The notes below the pieces were generated by a model, which searched no databases, had not been told where the DNA came from, and worked only from the letters and a program-made list of their open reading frames with translations. Below are positions 15,935-23,300 of a DNA stretch of 64,000 nucleotides, in pieces. Numbering within the stretch: the stretch's first letter is position 1; each line of letters begins with the position of its first letter. The DNA is from Hyphomicrobiales bacterium (GTDB taxonomy: Bacteria; Pseudomonadota; Alphaproteobacteria; Rhizobiales; Xanthobacteraceae): contig JACPOA010000034.1 in the NCBI GenBank assembly GCA_016185205.1, forward strand, positions 1 through 64,000. Reading direction: 5' to 3'. Both the position numbers and the translations under genes were made by a program.

Positions 15935-17101
15935 ATGACCGATCGCATCCGCGAGTTCCTTAAGAACCGCAAAGAAGATGGGCCCTGCCTGGTGCTCGAT
16001 CTCGACGTCGTGCGCGACAACTACGCTGGCTTCGCCAAGGTGCTGCCCGACACCAAGGTCTATTACGCGGTCAAGGCCAACCCGCATCCGGAAATCCTGA
16101 GCCTGCTGAACCGGCTCGGCTCGTGCTTCGACGTCGCCTCGGTGCAGGAGACGTTAGCCGTGCTCGCCGCCGGTGCTACGCCGGACCGCATCTCCTACGG
16201 CAACACCATCAAGAAAGAGAGCGAGATCGCCACCGCCTTCAAGCTGGGCGTCAGCCTGTTCGCGGTCGACTGCGAGGCCGAGGTCGACAAGGTCGCCCGC
16301 GCTGCCCCCGGCGCCCGCGTGATCTGCCGAATCACCTGCGACGGCACCGGCGCCGAATGGCCGCTGTCGCGCAAGTTCGGCTGCGAACCGGAATTCGCCG
16401 TCGACATCCTGGAGCGCGCCCATAAGCAGGGCCTGATTGCCCACGGCATTTCGTTCCATGTCGGCTCGCAGCAGCACAATGTGGAAGCCTGGGACCGCGC
16501 GCTGGCTTCGGCCGCCGCGATCTTCCGCGGCTGCGCCGAGCGCGGCATGGCCCTCTCCACGGTCAATCTCGGCGGCGGTTTCCCGGCCAAATATGTGCGC
16601 AAGACGCCGAAGCTTGAATCCTACGGCAAGGCGATCTTCCGCTCGCTGCGCCGCCATTTCGGTAACCGCATCCCGGAGACCTTCGTCGAGCCCGGCCGCG
16701 GCATGGTCGGCAATGCCGGCGTGATTGAGGCCGAGGTGGTGCTGATCGCCAAGCGCAGCCCGGAGGACGACACCCGCTGGGTCTATCTCGATATCGGCAA
16801 GTTCCATGGGCTGGCGGAGACGATCGGCGAATCGATTCGCTATCCGATCCGCACCCGCCGTGACCGCGACGAGACCGGGCCCTGCATCGTGGCCGGACCC
16901 ACCTGCGATTCGGTCGACGTGCTGTACGAGAAGACGCCCTACCCGCTGCCGGTCACCCTCGCCATTGGCGACAAGGTGCTGATCGAAGCGGCCGGCGCCT
17001 ATACCTCGACCTATTCCTCGGTCGGCTTCAACGGCTATCCGCCCTTGAAGTCTTATGTGATCGGACTGACGGAGCCGGTCGCGGTGGCGGTGGCGGCCTA
17101 G
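15935..17101 (+). CDS. odc: Ornithine decarboxylase, alanine-racemase-fold (paralogue 2)
   Basis: 388 residues, paralogue of the gene at 11994 with the same landmarks: K47 in YYAVKANPHPE, HVGSQQHN, NLGGGFPAKY, EPGRGMVGNAG and C324 in GPTCDSVDVLYEK. It has a slightly longer C terminus (IGLTEPVAVAVAA). ATG 15935 follows GAGGGGAAAA; an out-of-frame ATG at 15928 is ignored. Both paralogues keep all catalytic residues and both have a leader RNA, so the pair may differ in substrate (ornithine versus lysine) or in regulation. Confidence 0.93.
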   Translation: MTDRIREFLKNRKEDGPCLVLDLDVVRDNYAGFAKVLPDTKVYYAVKANPHPEILSLLNRLGSCFDVASVQETLAVLAAGATPDRISYGNTIKKESEIATAFKLGVSLFAVDCEAEVDKVARAAPGARVICRITCDGTGAEWPLSRKFGCEPEFAVDILERAHKQGLIAHGISFHVGSQQHNVEAWDRALASAAAIFRGCAERGMALSTVNLGGGFPAKYVRKTPKLESYGKAIFRSLRRHFGNRIPETFVEPGRGMVGNAGVIEAEVVLIAKRSPEDDTRWVYLDIGKFHGLAETIGESIRYPIRTRRDRDETGPCIVAGPTCDSVDVLYEKTPYPLPVTLAIGDKVLIEAAGAYTSTYSSVGFNGYPPLKSYVIGLTEPVAVAVAA

Positions 17102-17113
17102 TCGGCATCAAGC

Positions 17114-18118
17114 CTAAAGCGTCAGCACGCCGGCGGCGCCCAACTCGGTGCCGAAGGCGAGCATTTGTCCGCTGGTATCCCAGCCAAGTGCGCTGATCGG
17201 CTGGCTATCTGCCTGACGCGCCTTGATCAGGGCGCCGTCATCGATGCGCACCAGCAGAACCGCGCCGTCCGCATAACCGACCGCCACCACCGGCTGGCGC
17301 GGATGGCAGGCCATCATGGTGACGCGCGCTTTTGAGGCGGCCAGCATTTTCGGCTGCCGGCGCATCGGGCCGTCCTTGCCGTCGAACGGCCAGAGGATGA
17401 GCTGCTCGGAGCCCGAGGTGGCGAGAAACGCCCCGCCCGCGGTCCAGCCGAGCGAGCGCACGCGCGCGGAATAACCGGTCATGCGCATGTGCTGGCCATC
17501 GGCGATGCGCCAGCCGTGCAGCGCGGACTCCTGCATGGTGGTGATCAGGAATTTGCCGTCCGGGCTGAAGGTGACGCCGAGATGCGAGCCCTTCCATTCG
17601 AATTTTTGCGGGGCCGCGCCGGCCGCATTGGGAAACCAGAGCGTCGCGCCGTTGTAGTGCGCGATTGCCGCGCGCAAGCCTTTCGGCGCGAAAGCGAGAC
17701 CGGCCACCGTCGAAGGCGCCTCGAAGCTGCGCAACTCGCCCTTTTTGGTACGCACATGCGCGACCTTGCCCTCCGACCAGGCGACGGCGCCATCGGGGCC
17801 GAGCGCGACCTGATCGATCCAGCGTTTCTTGTCGTCGGTGGCGATGACCTGATGGCTGCCGTCGGCGTCCGTCGCCACCAGCTTGCCGTCGTCGCCGCCG
17901 GTGACGATGCGCGTGCCGTCGGATTTGCTGGCGAGGATAGCGCCGCCGTGGATCGTCACTCGGCGCTCGCCGTCCGCGGGCGCGAACAGCAGGGCCTCCT
18001 CGCCCAGGACGAATACCGGGGTGGCGCCGAAGAAATGCACGCCGACGACCGGCGCGCCGGCCTCGATAGGACGGGCGCGGTCGGCGAGCGAGGGGATTGG
18101 CGCGCTGGTGTCGCTCAC
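17114..18118 (-). CDS. WD40-repeat protein (partner of CobW)
   Basis: 334 residues built from beta-propeller-type repeats. Recurrent pieces such as SDGTRIVTGGDDGKLVATDADG, GVTFSPDGKFLITTMQESALHGWRIADG and ATSGSEQLILWPFDG show the WD40 spacing. No signal peptide is seen, so it is probably cytoplasmic. It starts 5 bases after the stop of the CobW gene on the same strand, an arrangement often seen in rhizobial relatives, so it probably assists metal delivery by the GTPase. The exact function is unknown. Confidence 0.82.
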   Translation of the reverse strand: MSDTSAPIPSLADRARPIEAGAPVVGVHFFGATPVFVLGEEALLFAPADGERRVTIHGGAILASKSDGTRIVTGGDDGKLVATDADGSHQVIATDDKKRWIDQVALGPDGAVAWSEGKVAHVRTKKGELRSFEAPSTVAGLAFAPKGLRAAIAHYNGATLWFPNAAGAAPQKFEWKGSHLGVTFSPDGKFLITTMQESALHGWRIADGQHMRMTGYSARVRSLGWTAGGAFLATSGSEQLILWPFDGKDGPMRRQPKMLAASKARVTMMACHPRQPVVAVGYADGAVLLVRIDDGALIKARQADSQPISALGWDTSGQMLAFGTELGAAGVLTL

Positions 18119-18123
18119 GTGAC

Positions 18124-18963
18124 TTACGCGATGCAGCTTTCGAAGCCGGCGCGGATTTTGTCTTCCGGCAGCTTGCGCCCGATAAACACGGCGCGGCTTT
18201 CGCGCTTCTCATCCTCGCGCCATGCTCGCTGATGGTCGCCGTCGAGGATCATGTGTACGCCCTGGAACACAAAACGCTCGGGGTCGTCCTTGAACGACAG
18301 AATGCCCTTGCAGCGCAGGATATCCTTGCCCTCGGTCGCCACCAGATCCTGCACCCAGGGGAAAAACTTGTCCGGATCGAGCGGCTTGTCGGTGCGCAGC
18401 GCGACCGATTGCATGTCCTCGTCGTGGTAGTGCTTGAGGCCGTTGCCGTGGCTGTGGTGATGATGCTCGCCATGCTCATGGCCGTGTTCTTGCCCGTGGT
18501 CATGCTCGTGAACGTGCGTTTCCTCGGCCGTGAGGAAGGCCGGTTCGAGGTCGAGGATGCGGTCGAGGTCGAAGGCGTTGCGGCCGAGCACCTCGGCGAT
18601 ATCGATACTGGCGCGTTCGGTGCGGTGCACCTTGGCGTATGGGTTGATGGCGCGGATTCGCGCCTCGATCTCGTCCAGGTCGCCCGGGCTCACCAGGTCG
18701 GTCTTGTTGATCAGGATCACGTCGGCGAAGGCGATCTGGTTCTTGGCCTCGGGCGCGTCCCTGAGCCGGTCCTTCAGCCAGAGGGCGTCGGCGACCGTGA
18801 CCACGGCGTCGAGCTTGGTCTTGGCGCCTACGCCATCGTCCATGAAGAAGGTCTGCGCCACCGGCGCGGGATCGGCCAGGCCCGTGGTCTCGACGATGAT
18901 GGCGTCGAACTTGCCCTTGCGCCGCATCAGCCCGTCGATGATGCGCACCAGGTCGCCGCGCAC
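18124..18963 (-). pseudogene. CobW-family GTPase / zinc metallochaperone, 5'-truncated
   Basis: Carries the CobW family from CCTVRGDLVRIIDGLMRRKG onward: IIVETTGLADPAPVAQTFF, the NKTDL guanine motif, a His-rich metal-binding loop (HVHEHDHGQEHGHEHGEHHH) and the C-terminal domain. The first 75-80 residues, including the P-loop GxxGxGKT, are missing. Upstream of the Cys-Cys the frame reads LPPHGAPFICCTVRGDL and contains no start codon, so translation could only begin at the GTG of VRGDL. Without a P-loop it cannot bind GTP normally. A second fragment with the same left-hand break is at 21401-21660. Confidence 0.75.
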
Positions 18964-19003
18964 GGTGCAGCAGATGAATGGGGCTCCGTGAGGGGGGAGA
19001 TAT
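18730..19003. repeat. CobW-fragment duplication, left copy
   Basis: About 270 bases are nearly identical to 21401-21660, in the same orientation, covering the CobW G-domain from the NQIA codons to GGCTCCGTGAGGGGGGAGATATAGG beyond the missing 5' part. A 12-base indel and a few substitutions separate the copies. They bracket the AT-richer segment as direct repeats. Confidence 0.75.
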
Positions 19004-19124
19004 AGGCAATCTTTCGGCTCACTACAAAAGCTTGCTACGCTGGCCCTCCAGAGCCGGCATTAGGTCGGGCAAAGCAGAGCAAAAGCAGAGCATATAACCG
19101 CGTGGCCTCGGCGCGTTCCGCACC

Positions 19125-19454
19125 TCAACAGCGGCAATTCATTACCGTGCTAACGACAAAGACCAATATGAATATTCCAAATCCCAATGTTCCTTTTGTC
19201 ACCAAACCATACTGAGTAAATTCCACGCTCAAAGCGCCCGCGATACCGAGGCTCGCGGCGGCGAGACCAAATGCCAAAATCGCTGAGAGCCACGTCTCGC
19301 CTCGACTATCGATGTGAATTCCTAATGCGATTATTGCAACGACCAGGATCACACATAGCGCTCCGAATCCGAGCGTAAAGTATTCGATACGGTGCTGGTG
19401 CCGTGTGGTTACGTCGACCGGTTTGCCGATTTTTAGCTCATATTTTTTTCTCAT
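19125..19454 (-). CDS. Small three-helix membrane protein
   Basis: 109 residues with a basic N terminus (MRKKYELKIGKPVDVTTRHQH) and three predicted helices (LGFGALCVILVVAIIALGI; AILAFGLAAASLGIAGALSV; LGFGIFILVFVVSTV). Codon use is AT-richer than its surroundings. It is transcribed away from the palindrome at 19523-19537. No family is recognised. It lies at the left edge of the AT-richer island. Confidence 0.6.
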   Translation of the reverse strand: MRKKYELKIGKPVDVTTRHQHRIEYFTLGFGALCVILVVAIIALGIHIDSRGETWLSAILAFGLAAASLGIAGALSVEFTQYGLVTKGTLGFGIFILVFVVSTVMNCRC

Positions 19455-19522
19455 CCCCGCCCTCTCTAAAGTTGCAGCATGAAATCCACTATCCTAATGG
19501 GCGTCTAATGTATGCAAAAAAC

Positions 19523-19537
19523 ACATATCAGATATGT
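19523..19537. promoter_or_regulatory. Perfect inverted repeat, candidate operator
   Basis: ACATATC-A-GATATGT is a 15-base perfect palindrome between the divergent small membrane gene and the plus-strand transcript. It sits about 32 bases upstream of the plus-strand -35 element. It could be the binding site of the ribbon-helix-helix protein encoded at 20069-20368; this is inference. Confidence 0.5.
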
Positions 19538-19568
19538 TAAAAACATGTATTTTTTGCTCTTTTAATGG

Positions 19569-19597
19569 TTGACCTATACACATTCAACGTGTAAATA
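19569..19597 (+). promoter_or_regulatory. Sigma70-like promoter
   Basis: TTGACC (19569-19574), a 17-base spacer, then TAAATA (19592-19597). This is a good match to the housekeeping consensus in an AT-rich context, directed at the micro-ORFs and the genes at 19781 and 20069. Confidence 0.5.
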
Positions 19598-19780
19598 ACA
19601 CTCAATCCTGAGCTTACTAATGAAGGGGACCTAGAAGGAACCATGCAGACAAAAGGAGGTGGCCGACTTAGCGGCAACTGCAAGTAGCAGCTGAGCAATC
19701 CACGGGTGAAACGGCGAGGAGGTTGCGGTGAATATACCATGGATTACTTCGAGGTCGCTTCGAGCTCAGGGGAGTAACAC

Positions 19781-19954
19781 ATGCGATTTACCCCCCTGAT
19801 TGGAGAGCACTTCGAGTTCGAAGCAACGACGATCGAAATTGAGGATAGCGGAGGCCCGATCAAGGGCGAACATTTGAGGTTCAACGAGAAAGGAGTAATC
19901 GAATACCAAACGGCGTTTTACGTGGTGAGGGTCGAGGTGAACTTCACTCAGTAA
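19781..19954 (+). CDS. Small hypothetical protein (57 aa)
   Basis: Frame of 57 residues beginning MRFTPLIGEHFEFEATTIEI and ending FYVVRVEVNFTQ. It is acidic with alternating hydrophobics that suggest a small beta protein. ATG 19781 has a strong ribosome site (AGGGGAG, 8 bases upstream), and the frame ends just before a perfect 14-bp hairpin. No family is recognised. Confidence 0.5.
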   Translation: MRFTPLIGEHFEFEATTIEIEDSGGPIKGEHLRFNEKGVIEYQTAFYVVRVEVNFTQ

Positions 19955-19958
19955 CCAG

Positions 19959-19997
19959 AACCAAAGAAGGGTACCTGCCCCCCACCCTTCTTTGGTT
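19959..19997 (+). terminator. Strong hairpin after the 57-aa gene
   Basis: AACCAAAGAAGGGT and ACCCTTCTTTGGTT form a perfect 14-bp stem with an 11-base C-rich loop. There is no T-run on the plus side, so it may be a terminator of weak type, a processing site or an mRNA-stabilising stem. Confidence 0.55.
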
Positions 19998-20068
19998 TCA
20001 CGTCGAGGGGGTGGATCAAGGGGTGAAAATGTCTATCGCAAAGCGGGGCAACACCTATGGAGGACGTA

Positions 20069-20368
20069 ATGGCAGTCGGTGTCGCGATGCAGAAGGAGAA
20101 GCTGCAGGACGACGAACTTATTTTGTCTCGGTCGGCAAATAAGGTTTCGTCGATTCGCCACAAGTCTCTCCGACTTAATCTGGTTCTTCCGGATAAATCG
20201 GCTAGCCGACTTGAGAAACTGAAAGAGCTGACGGAAGCCAGTTCTTATACAGAGGTCATACGCAATGCCATTCGTCTATATGAAGCGATGGTGATGGAGT
20301 ACGAAAAGGGGAACAAAGTTCAGATAGTAGACAAAGATGGTCATCCGACTGGAGTGAATATCTTTTAA
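20069..20368 (+). CDS. Ribbon-helix-helix (CopG-like) DNA-binding protein
   Basis: 99 residues. After a variable N terminus, SLRLNLVLPDKSASRLEKLK looks like the beta-strand and first helix of an RHH domain, followed by the second helix SYTEVIRNAIRLYEAMVME. ATG 20069 is preferred over ATG 20057 because GGAGG (20059-20063) lies 5 bases before it. RHH proteins of this size are repressors, often of their own operon or of toxin-antitoxin loci, but no toxin partner is seen. The 15-base palindrome at 19523 is a candidate target. A rho-independent terminator follows. Confidence 0.65.
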   Translation: MAVGVAMQKEKLQDDELILSRSANKVSSIRHKSLRLNLVLPDKSASRLEKLKELTEASSYTEVIRNAIRLYEAMVMEYEKGNKVQIVDKDGHPTGVNIF

Positions 20369-20398
20369 TTCTGTCGGATGTCTGACTTTGTAATTAAG

Positions 20399-20430
20399 AA
20401 GGCAGGGGAAAAACCTCTGCCTTCTTTTTG
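20399..20430 (+). terminator. Rho-independent terminator after RHH gene
   Basis: AAGGCAGGGG-AAAAA-CCTCTGCCTT stem followed by CTTTTT. It ends the RHH transcript 30 bases after the stop and separates it from the shikimate kinase gene. Confidence 0.8.
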
Positions 20431-20472
20431 GAAAGTCGATTAGCGATTTTTATTTGCTCTAGGAGATGTCGT

Positions 20473-21108
20473 ATGCACGCCTCAATATCATCCGAGCAGC
20501 CGACGAAGTCATCATTCAAACAGCCGATGACATCGGATCTTGAAATCCGCTCTGAATTGGGGTCGCGATCGGTTGTGCTTGTTGGAATCATGGGCTCTGG
20601 CAAGTCTGCTGTCGGACAACGCTTGGCCACTAGACTTGAGATGGCGTTTGCAGATGCGGACACAGAAATCGTTGCCACTGCCAACGGCATGTCAATTCCA
20701 GAAATGTTCGAAAAATATGGGGAAGGCCATTTTCGACTATTAGAAAGAAAGGTAATCGCACGCCTGCTTAATTCTGGACCGCTATTGCTTGCAACAGGCG
20801 GCGGAGCGTTCATGGATGCCAGTACACGGGCCGCAGTACGAATGTTGAGTGTATCGATTTGGCTCAAGGCAGAATTTGGGGTTCTATTAGAACGGATAAA
20901 TCGTCGAGGTATATCCGCGCGTCCAATGTTGCGAGGTAGCGATCCTGCTGAAAAGCTAAAGCGGCTAATGGACGAACGTTATCCAATATACGGTATGGCT
21001 GATTTGACAATCGAATCGACAAACATGTCGCACGACGAAATGGTCAGTAAGGTAGTAGAGGCATTAAGAGGATTTCTGCGCCGGACAACGCCAGCTCGTA
21101 GCTCCTAG
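20473..21108 (+). CDS. aroK: Shikimate kinase-like protein, island-borne
   Basis: 211 residues with the shikimate kinase landmarks: P-loop GIMGSGKSAVGQRLA, DADTEI (shikimate-binding Asp), the central glycine triplet in LLATGGGAFMD, and a lid region with ARPMLRG. The enzyme phosphorylates shikimate with ATP in the common aromatic pathway. It is not beside aroB, where the housekeeping gene usually lies, and its codon use is AT-richer than the core genes, so it is probably an extra, transferred copy. ATG 20473 follows AGGAG (20461-20465); a TTG upstream has no such site. Confidence 0.85.
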   Translation: MHASISSEQPTKSSFKQPMTSDLEIRSELGSRSVVLVGIMGSGKSAVGQRLATRLEMAFADADTEIVATANGMSIPEMFEKYGEGHFRLLERKVIARLLNSGPLLLATGGGAFMDASTRAAVRMLSVSIWLKAEFGVLLERINRRGISARPMLRGSDPAEKLKRLMDERYPIYGMADLTIESTNMSHDEMVSKVVEALRGFLRRTTPARSS

Positions 21109-21109
21109 A

Positions 21110-21143
21110 GAATGGTGGATTAGCGCCGCGTAATCCGCCATTC
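21110..21143. repeat. Inverted repeat GGTGGATTA...TAATCCGCC
   Basis: GAATGGTGGATTA-GCGCCGCG-TAATCCGCCATTC is a near-perfect 13-bp inverted repeat right after the shikimate kinase stop. It is of the type common in intergenic regions of Bradyrhizobium relatives and may act as a terminator. More GC-rich stem-forming sequence (CCGGCCTCTTGGCCGG) continues to about 21230. Confidence 0.65.
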
Positions 21144-21265
21144 GGCGTGACACGGCGGGTTACGCCTTCCGCCTTCGCCCTTGCGGGCGGAGTTTACCAT
21201 CGGGCCGGCCTCTTGGCCGGTCCCGTTGGGCGGACAAGTCGGCTAAGGCGCCCAGCGCCGTGGCG

Positions 21266-21697
21266 CTAAGCCGCCACACGCAGGTGCAGGCCGGCCTTCT
21301 TTTGCAGATAGCTGATGACGCTGAAGAGATTTTTCGCCTGCGGATTGCCGCGCGGGCCGAACATGCGGATCAGGCTCTTGGCGGGCGCGTCGGTCGCCTT
21401 GGCGATTTGGTTCTTGGCCTCGGGCGCGTCCTTGAGCCACTTGGCGTCGGCCACCGTGACCACGGCGTCGAGCTTGGTCTTGGCGCCGATCGCCTCGTCC
21501 ATGAAGAAGGTCTGCGCCACCGGCGCGGGATCGGCCAGGCCCGTGGTCTCGACGATGATGGCGTCGAACTTGCCCTTGCGCCGCATCAGCCCGTCGATGA
21601 TGCGCACCAGGTCGCCGCGCACGGTGCAGCAGATGGCTCCGTGAGGGAGGAGATATAGGGGGTCTGGGGTGGTGGTGCAAAAGCGGGATACTAGCAC
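21266..21697 (-). pseudogene. Chimera: CobW G-domain fragment fused to addiction-module antidote C terminus
   Basis: One open frame joins two unrelated families. The first part (ICCTVRGDLVRIIDGLMRRK to APEAKNQIA) is CobW without its P-loop, nearly identical to the fragment at 18730. From QIAKATDAPAKSLIRMFGPR to the end (NPQAKNLFSVISYLQKKAGL, then HLRVAA) it matches the C-terminal half of XRE-type addiction-module antidotes (pattern QIAKxTGxxRESLYxxLxPxGNPxxxTLxxVLxxLGLxLxV). The junction falls at the NQIA codons common to both. No promoter, start site or cognate toxin gene is seen, so this is likely recombination debris. Confidence 0.65.
21401..21660. repeat. CobW-fragment duplication, right copy
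   Basis: Direct-repeat partner of 18730-19003. Both copies break off at the same point 5' of the Cys-Cys codons and continue into the same short unrelated sequence (GGCTCCGTGAGGGAGGAGATATAGG here), so the truncation is older than the duplication. Confidence 0.75.
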
Positions 21698-21757
21698 TAC
21701 AGTTGCGTTTTCTACGATCGTCTGAATCCATCGGTCACCATGATTCGGAGATCGTGG

Positions 21758-21853
21758 ATGACGGGTATTTCGATTGAGCCGACGCTGGAGCTTTGGGCGT
21801 CATCGCTGCGGGCTATCAAAGCGCGGATGGCGCCATTATTCCCGTCGCAATGG
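21758..21853 (+). pseudogene. IS701-type transposase, N-terminal remnant
   Basis: From ATG 21758 the frame reads MTGISIEPTLELWASSLRAI then KARMAPLF, which resembles the N terminus of IS701-family transposases, and then loses similarity. The following bases to about 22010 contain no recognisable gene and are probably further decayed insertion-sequence DNA. Confidence 0.55.
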
Positions 21854-22012
21854 GTCATTCGCTGTGGAGCTAGTCAGCTCAGGGCTGACTTTTGTCCGTT
21901 GTTGCTCCAGCCGACAAATACGGGCGCGGTTGGATTGTCCGCGAAGTGCCGATCGCGACCGATGCACCGGAGCAAATAATATCGCTATTCGTTCACCTCG
22001 TAGGCCGCGATC

Positions 22013-22285
22013 TCAGCGCTGATCCAGATCACCGCGCCTGCGGTCCTTGCGGTCGCCTCCATGGCGCCGCCCATAATTGGCCAAGACCGAGCGACATTCG
22101 TGGCTGACCTCGCTCCAGCGCTTCCTCAAGCACGTTGTAATGCGATCGCGGTCCGGAATCGCTTCCCCGCACAGGGCGAAGACGTCGTTCTGGCAGGCCA
22201 TCTGTTCGTCCTGCTCCTGTGCGATCGCGGTCGTGAAGAAGAACGCCGCTATCATGGCGGCAGGAATGGCAAGATAGGCTTTCAT
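22013..22285 (-). CDS. Secreted Cys-rich-repeat protein (paralogue A)
   Basis: 90 residues with a signal peptide (KAYLAIPAAMIAAFFFTTAIA) and a mature part with four spaced cysteines: MACQNDVFALCGEAIPDRDR, ITTCLRKRWSEVSHECRSVL. The spacing C-x7-C...C-x10-C resembles the cysteine-rich repeat family known from GLG1-like proteins and is common in small exported rhizobial proteins. Function is unknown. A second member with the same cysteine plan is encoded at 27383-27649. It follows the esterase gene by about 95 bases on the same strand. Confidence 0.7.
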   Translation of the reverse strand: MKAYLAIPAAMIAAFFFTTAIAQEQDEQMACQNDVFALCGEAIPDRDRITTCLRKRWSEVSHECRSVLANYGRRHGGDRKDRRRGDLDQR

Positions 22286-22380
22286 TGCGAGGTTCTCCCC
22301 GGCACCAACGCGGCGGTGGTGATCCGAGTTCCCTGTCCGGCTCACGCCGGCGTCTGTTGGGTCTATGGGCCGGTGCTTTC

Positions 22381-23298
22381 TCACGCTTGCACCATGCGGT
22401 CGACAAAGGCTCCCATGGACGCAATCGCGGCTTTTGCTTCCGGCAGAACCGGCGCCAACAGGTGCCACACATGCGGGACGCGCGGCCAAATCTGCAATTC
22501 AACATGGCATTTCGCGAGCCGCATCTTGTCCGCCATGCGAACGGCATCGTCGCGCAGGATCTCGTCCTCGGCGACTTGGATCAAGGTCGGCGGCAATCCG
22601 GTTGGATCGCCGTACAGCGGCGACGCGTAAGGGTTACGCGGGTCTGTGCCCGCCAGATAATCGGCGGCGAAGATCGGAACGTCGTCGGCGTTCAGTATGG
22701 GATCGTTCGTCGCGTTAAGCTTTAGCGAGGCGCCGGTCAAGGCAAGGTCGGTCCATGGCGACATAACAGCGGCGACAGCGGGCAGCGGCAGGCCGCTGTC
22801 GCGCAGCTTCAGCAGCAAAGCGAGCGCAAGGCCGCCGCCGGCGGAGTCGCCGACGACCGCGATGTGGTTCGCCGCGCCGCAACTGGCGAGCAGCCAGCGA
22901 TAGGAGGCAACCGCATCGTCGAGCGCGGCCGGGAAAGGATGCTCAGGCGCCAGGCGATAATCGATCGCCAGCAGGTGCGCCCGCGCCGCGTCGGCGACGC
23001 GCCACGTGAAATGACGATAGGTCGACGGCGCGCCGAGGCGGTAGCCGCCGCCGTGCAAATAGAAAACATGTCGGTCCGCGCGCGAGGCGGGCGTGGTGAT
23101 GAAATCCGCCGGAACGCCGCCGGCATCGACCGGGGTCGTCCGCGTGCTGCGCGGTGGGTGCGGAATGAGGACTTCCATGCCGCGAAACGCCCGCCTCGCC
23201 TCCTCGATCGTCTGGTGATGGGCGCGCCGCTTGATGAACCAGCGAAATCCGAGCCGCACCAGTTCGGCCCGCAGACTGGGGCGGTGCCCGACCCGCAC
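22381..23298 (-). CDS. Alpha/beta hydrolase, hormone-sensitive-lipase (HSL) family
   Basis: About 305 residues. Oxyanion motif YLHGGGYRLG, nucleophile elbow VVGDSAGGGLALAL (catalytic Ser), acid in VAEDEILRDDAV and His in VPHVWHLLAPV give a complete triad, so an active esterase or lipase is expected. There is no signal peptide. GTG 23298 begins two bases after the stop of the ABC ATPase gene; a TTG at 23304 that overlaps the stop is an alternative. It is last but one in a minus-strand series of acyltransferase, ABC permease, ABC ATPase and esterase. Confidence 0.85.
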   Translation of the reverse strand: MRVGHRPSLRAELVRLGFRWFIKRRAHHQTIEEARRAFRGMEVLIPHPPRSTRTTPVDAGGVPADFITTPASRADRHVFYLHGGGYRLGAPSTYRHFTWRVADAARAHLLAIDYRLAPEHPFPAALDDAVASYRWLLASCGAANHIAVVGDSAGGGLALALLLKLRDSGLPLPAVAAVMSPWTDLALTGASLKLNATNDPILNADDVPIFAADYLAGTDPRNPYASPLYGDPTGLPPTLIQVAEDEILRDDAVRMADKMRLAKCHVELQIWPRVPHVWHLLAPVLPEAKAAIASMGAFVDRMVQA

Positions 23299-23300
23299 GG

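Larger units (their letters stand above)
19455..19780. other. AT-rich control region with micro-ORFs
   Basis: This gap of about 325 bases is the most AT-rich part of the window. It holds a perfect inverted repeat (19523-19537), a sigma70-like promoter (19569-19597), and two micro-ORFs with ribosome sites. One is a 14-codon frame from ATG 19643 (MQTKGGGRLSGNCK, preceded by AGAAGGA). The other is a 23-codon frame from GTG 19728 preceded by GAGGAGG, which ends inside the next gene. Whether either is translated is unknown. Confidence 0.45.
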
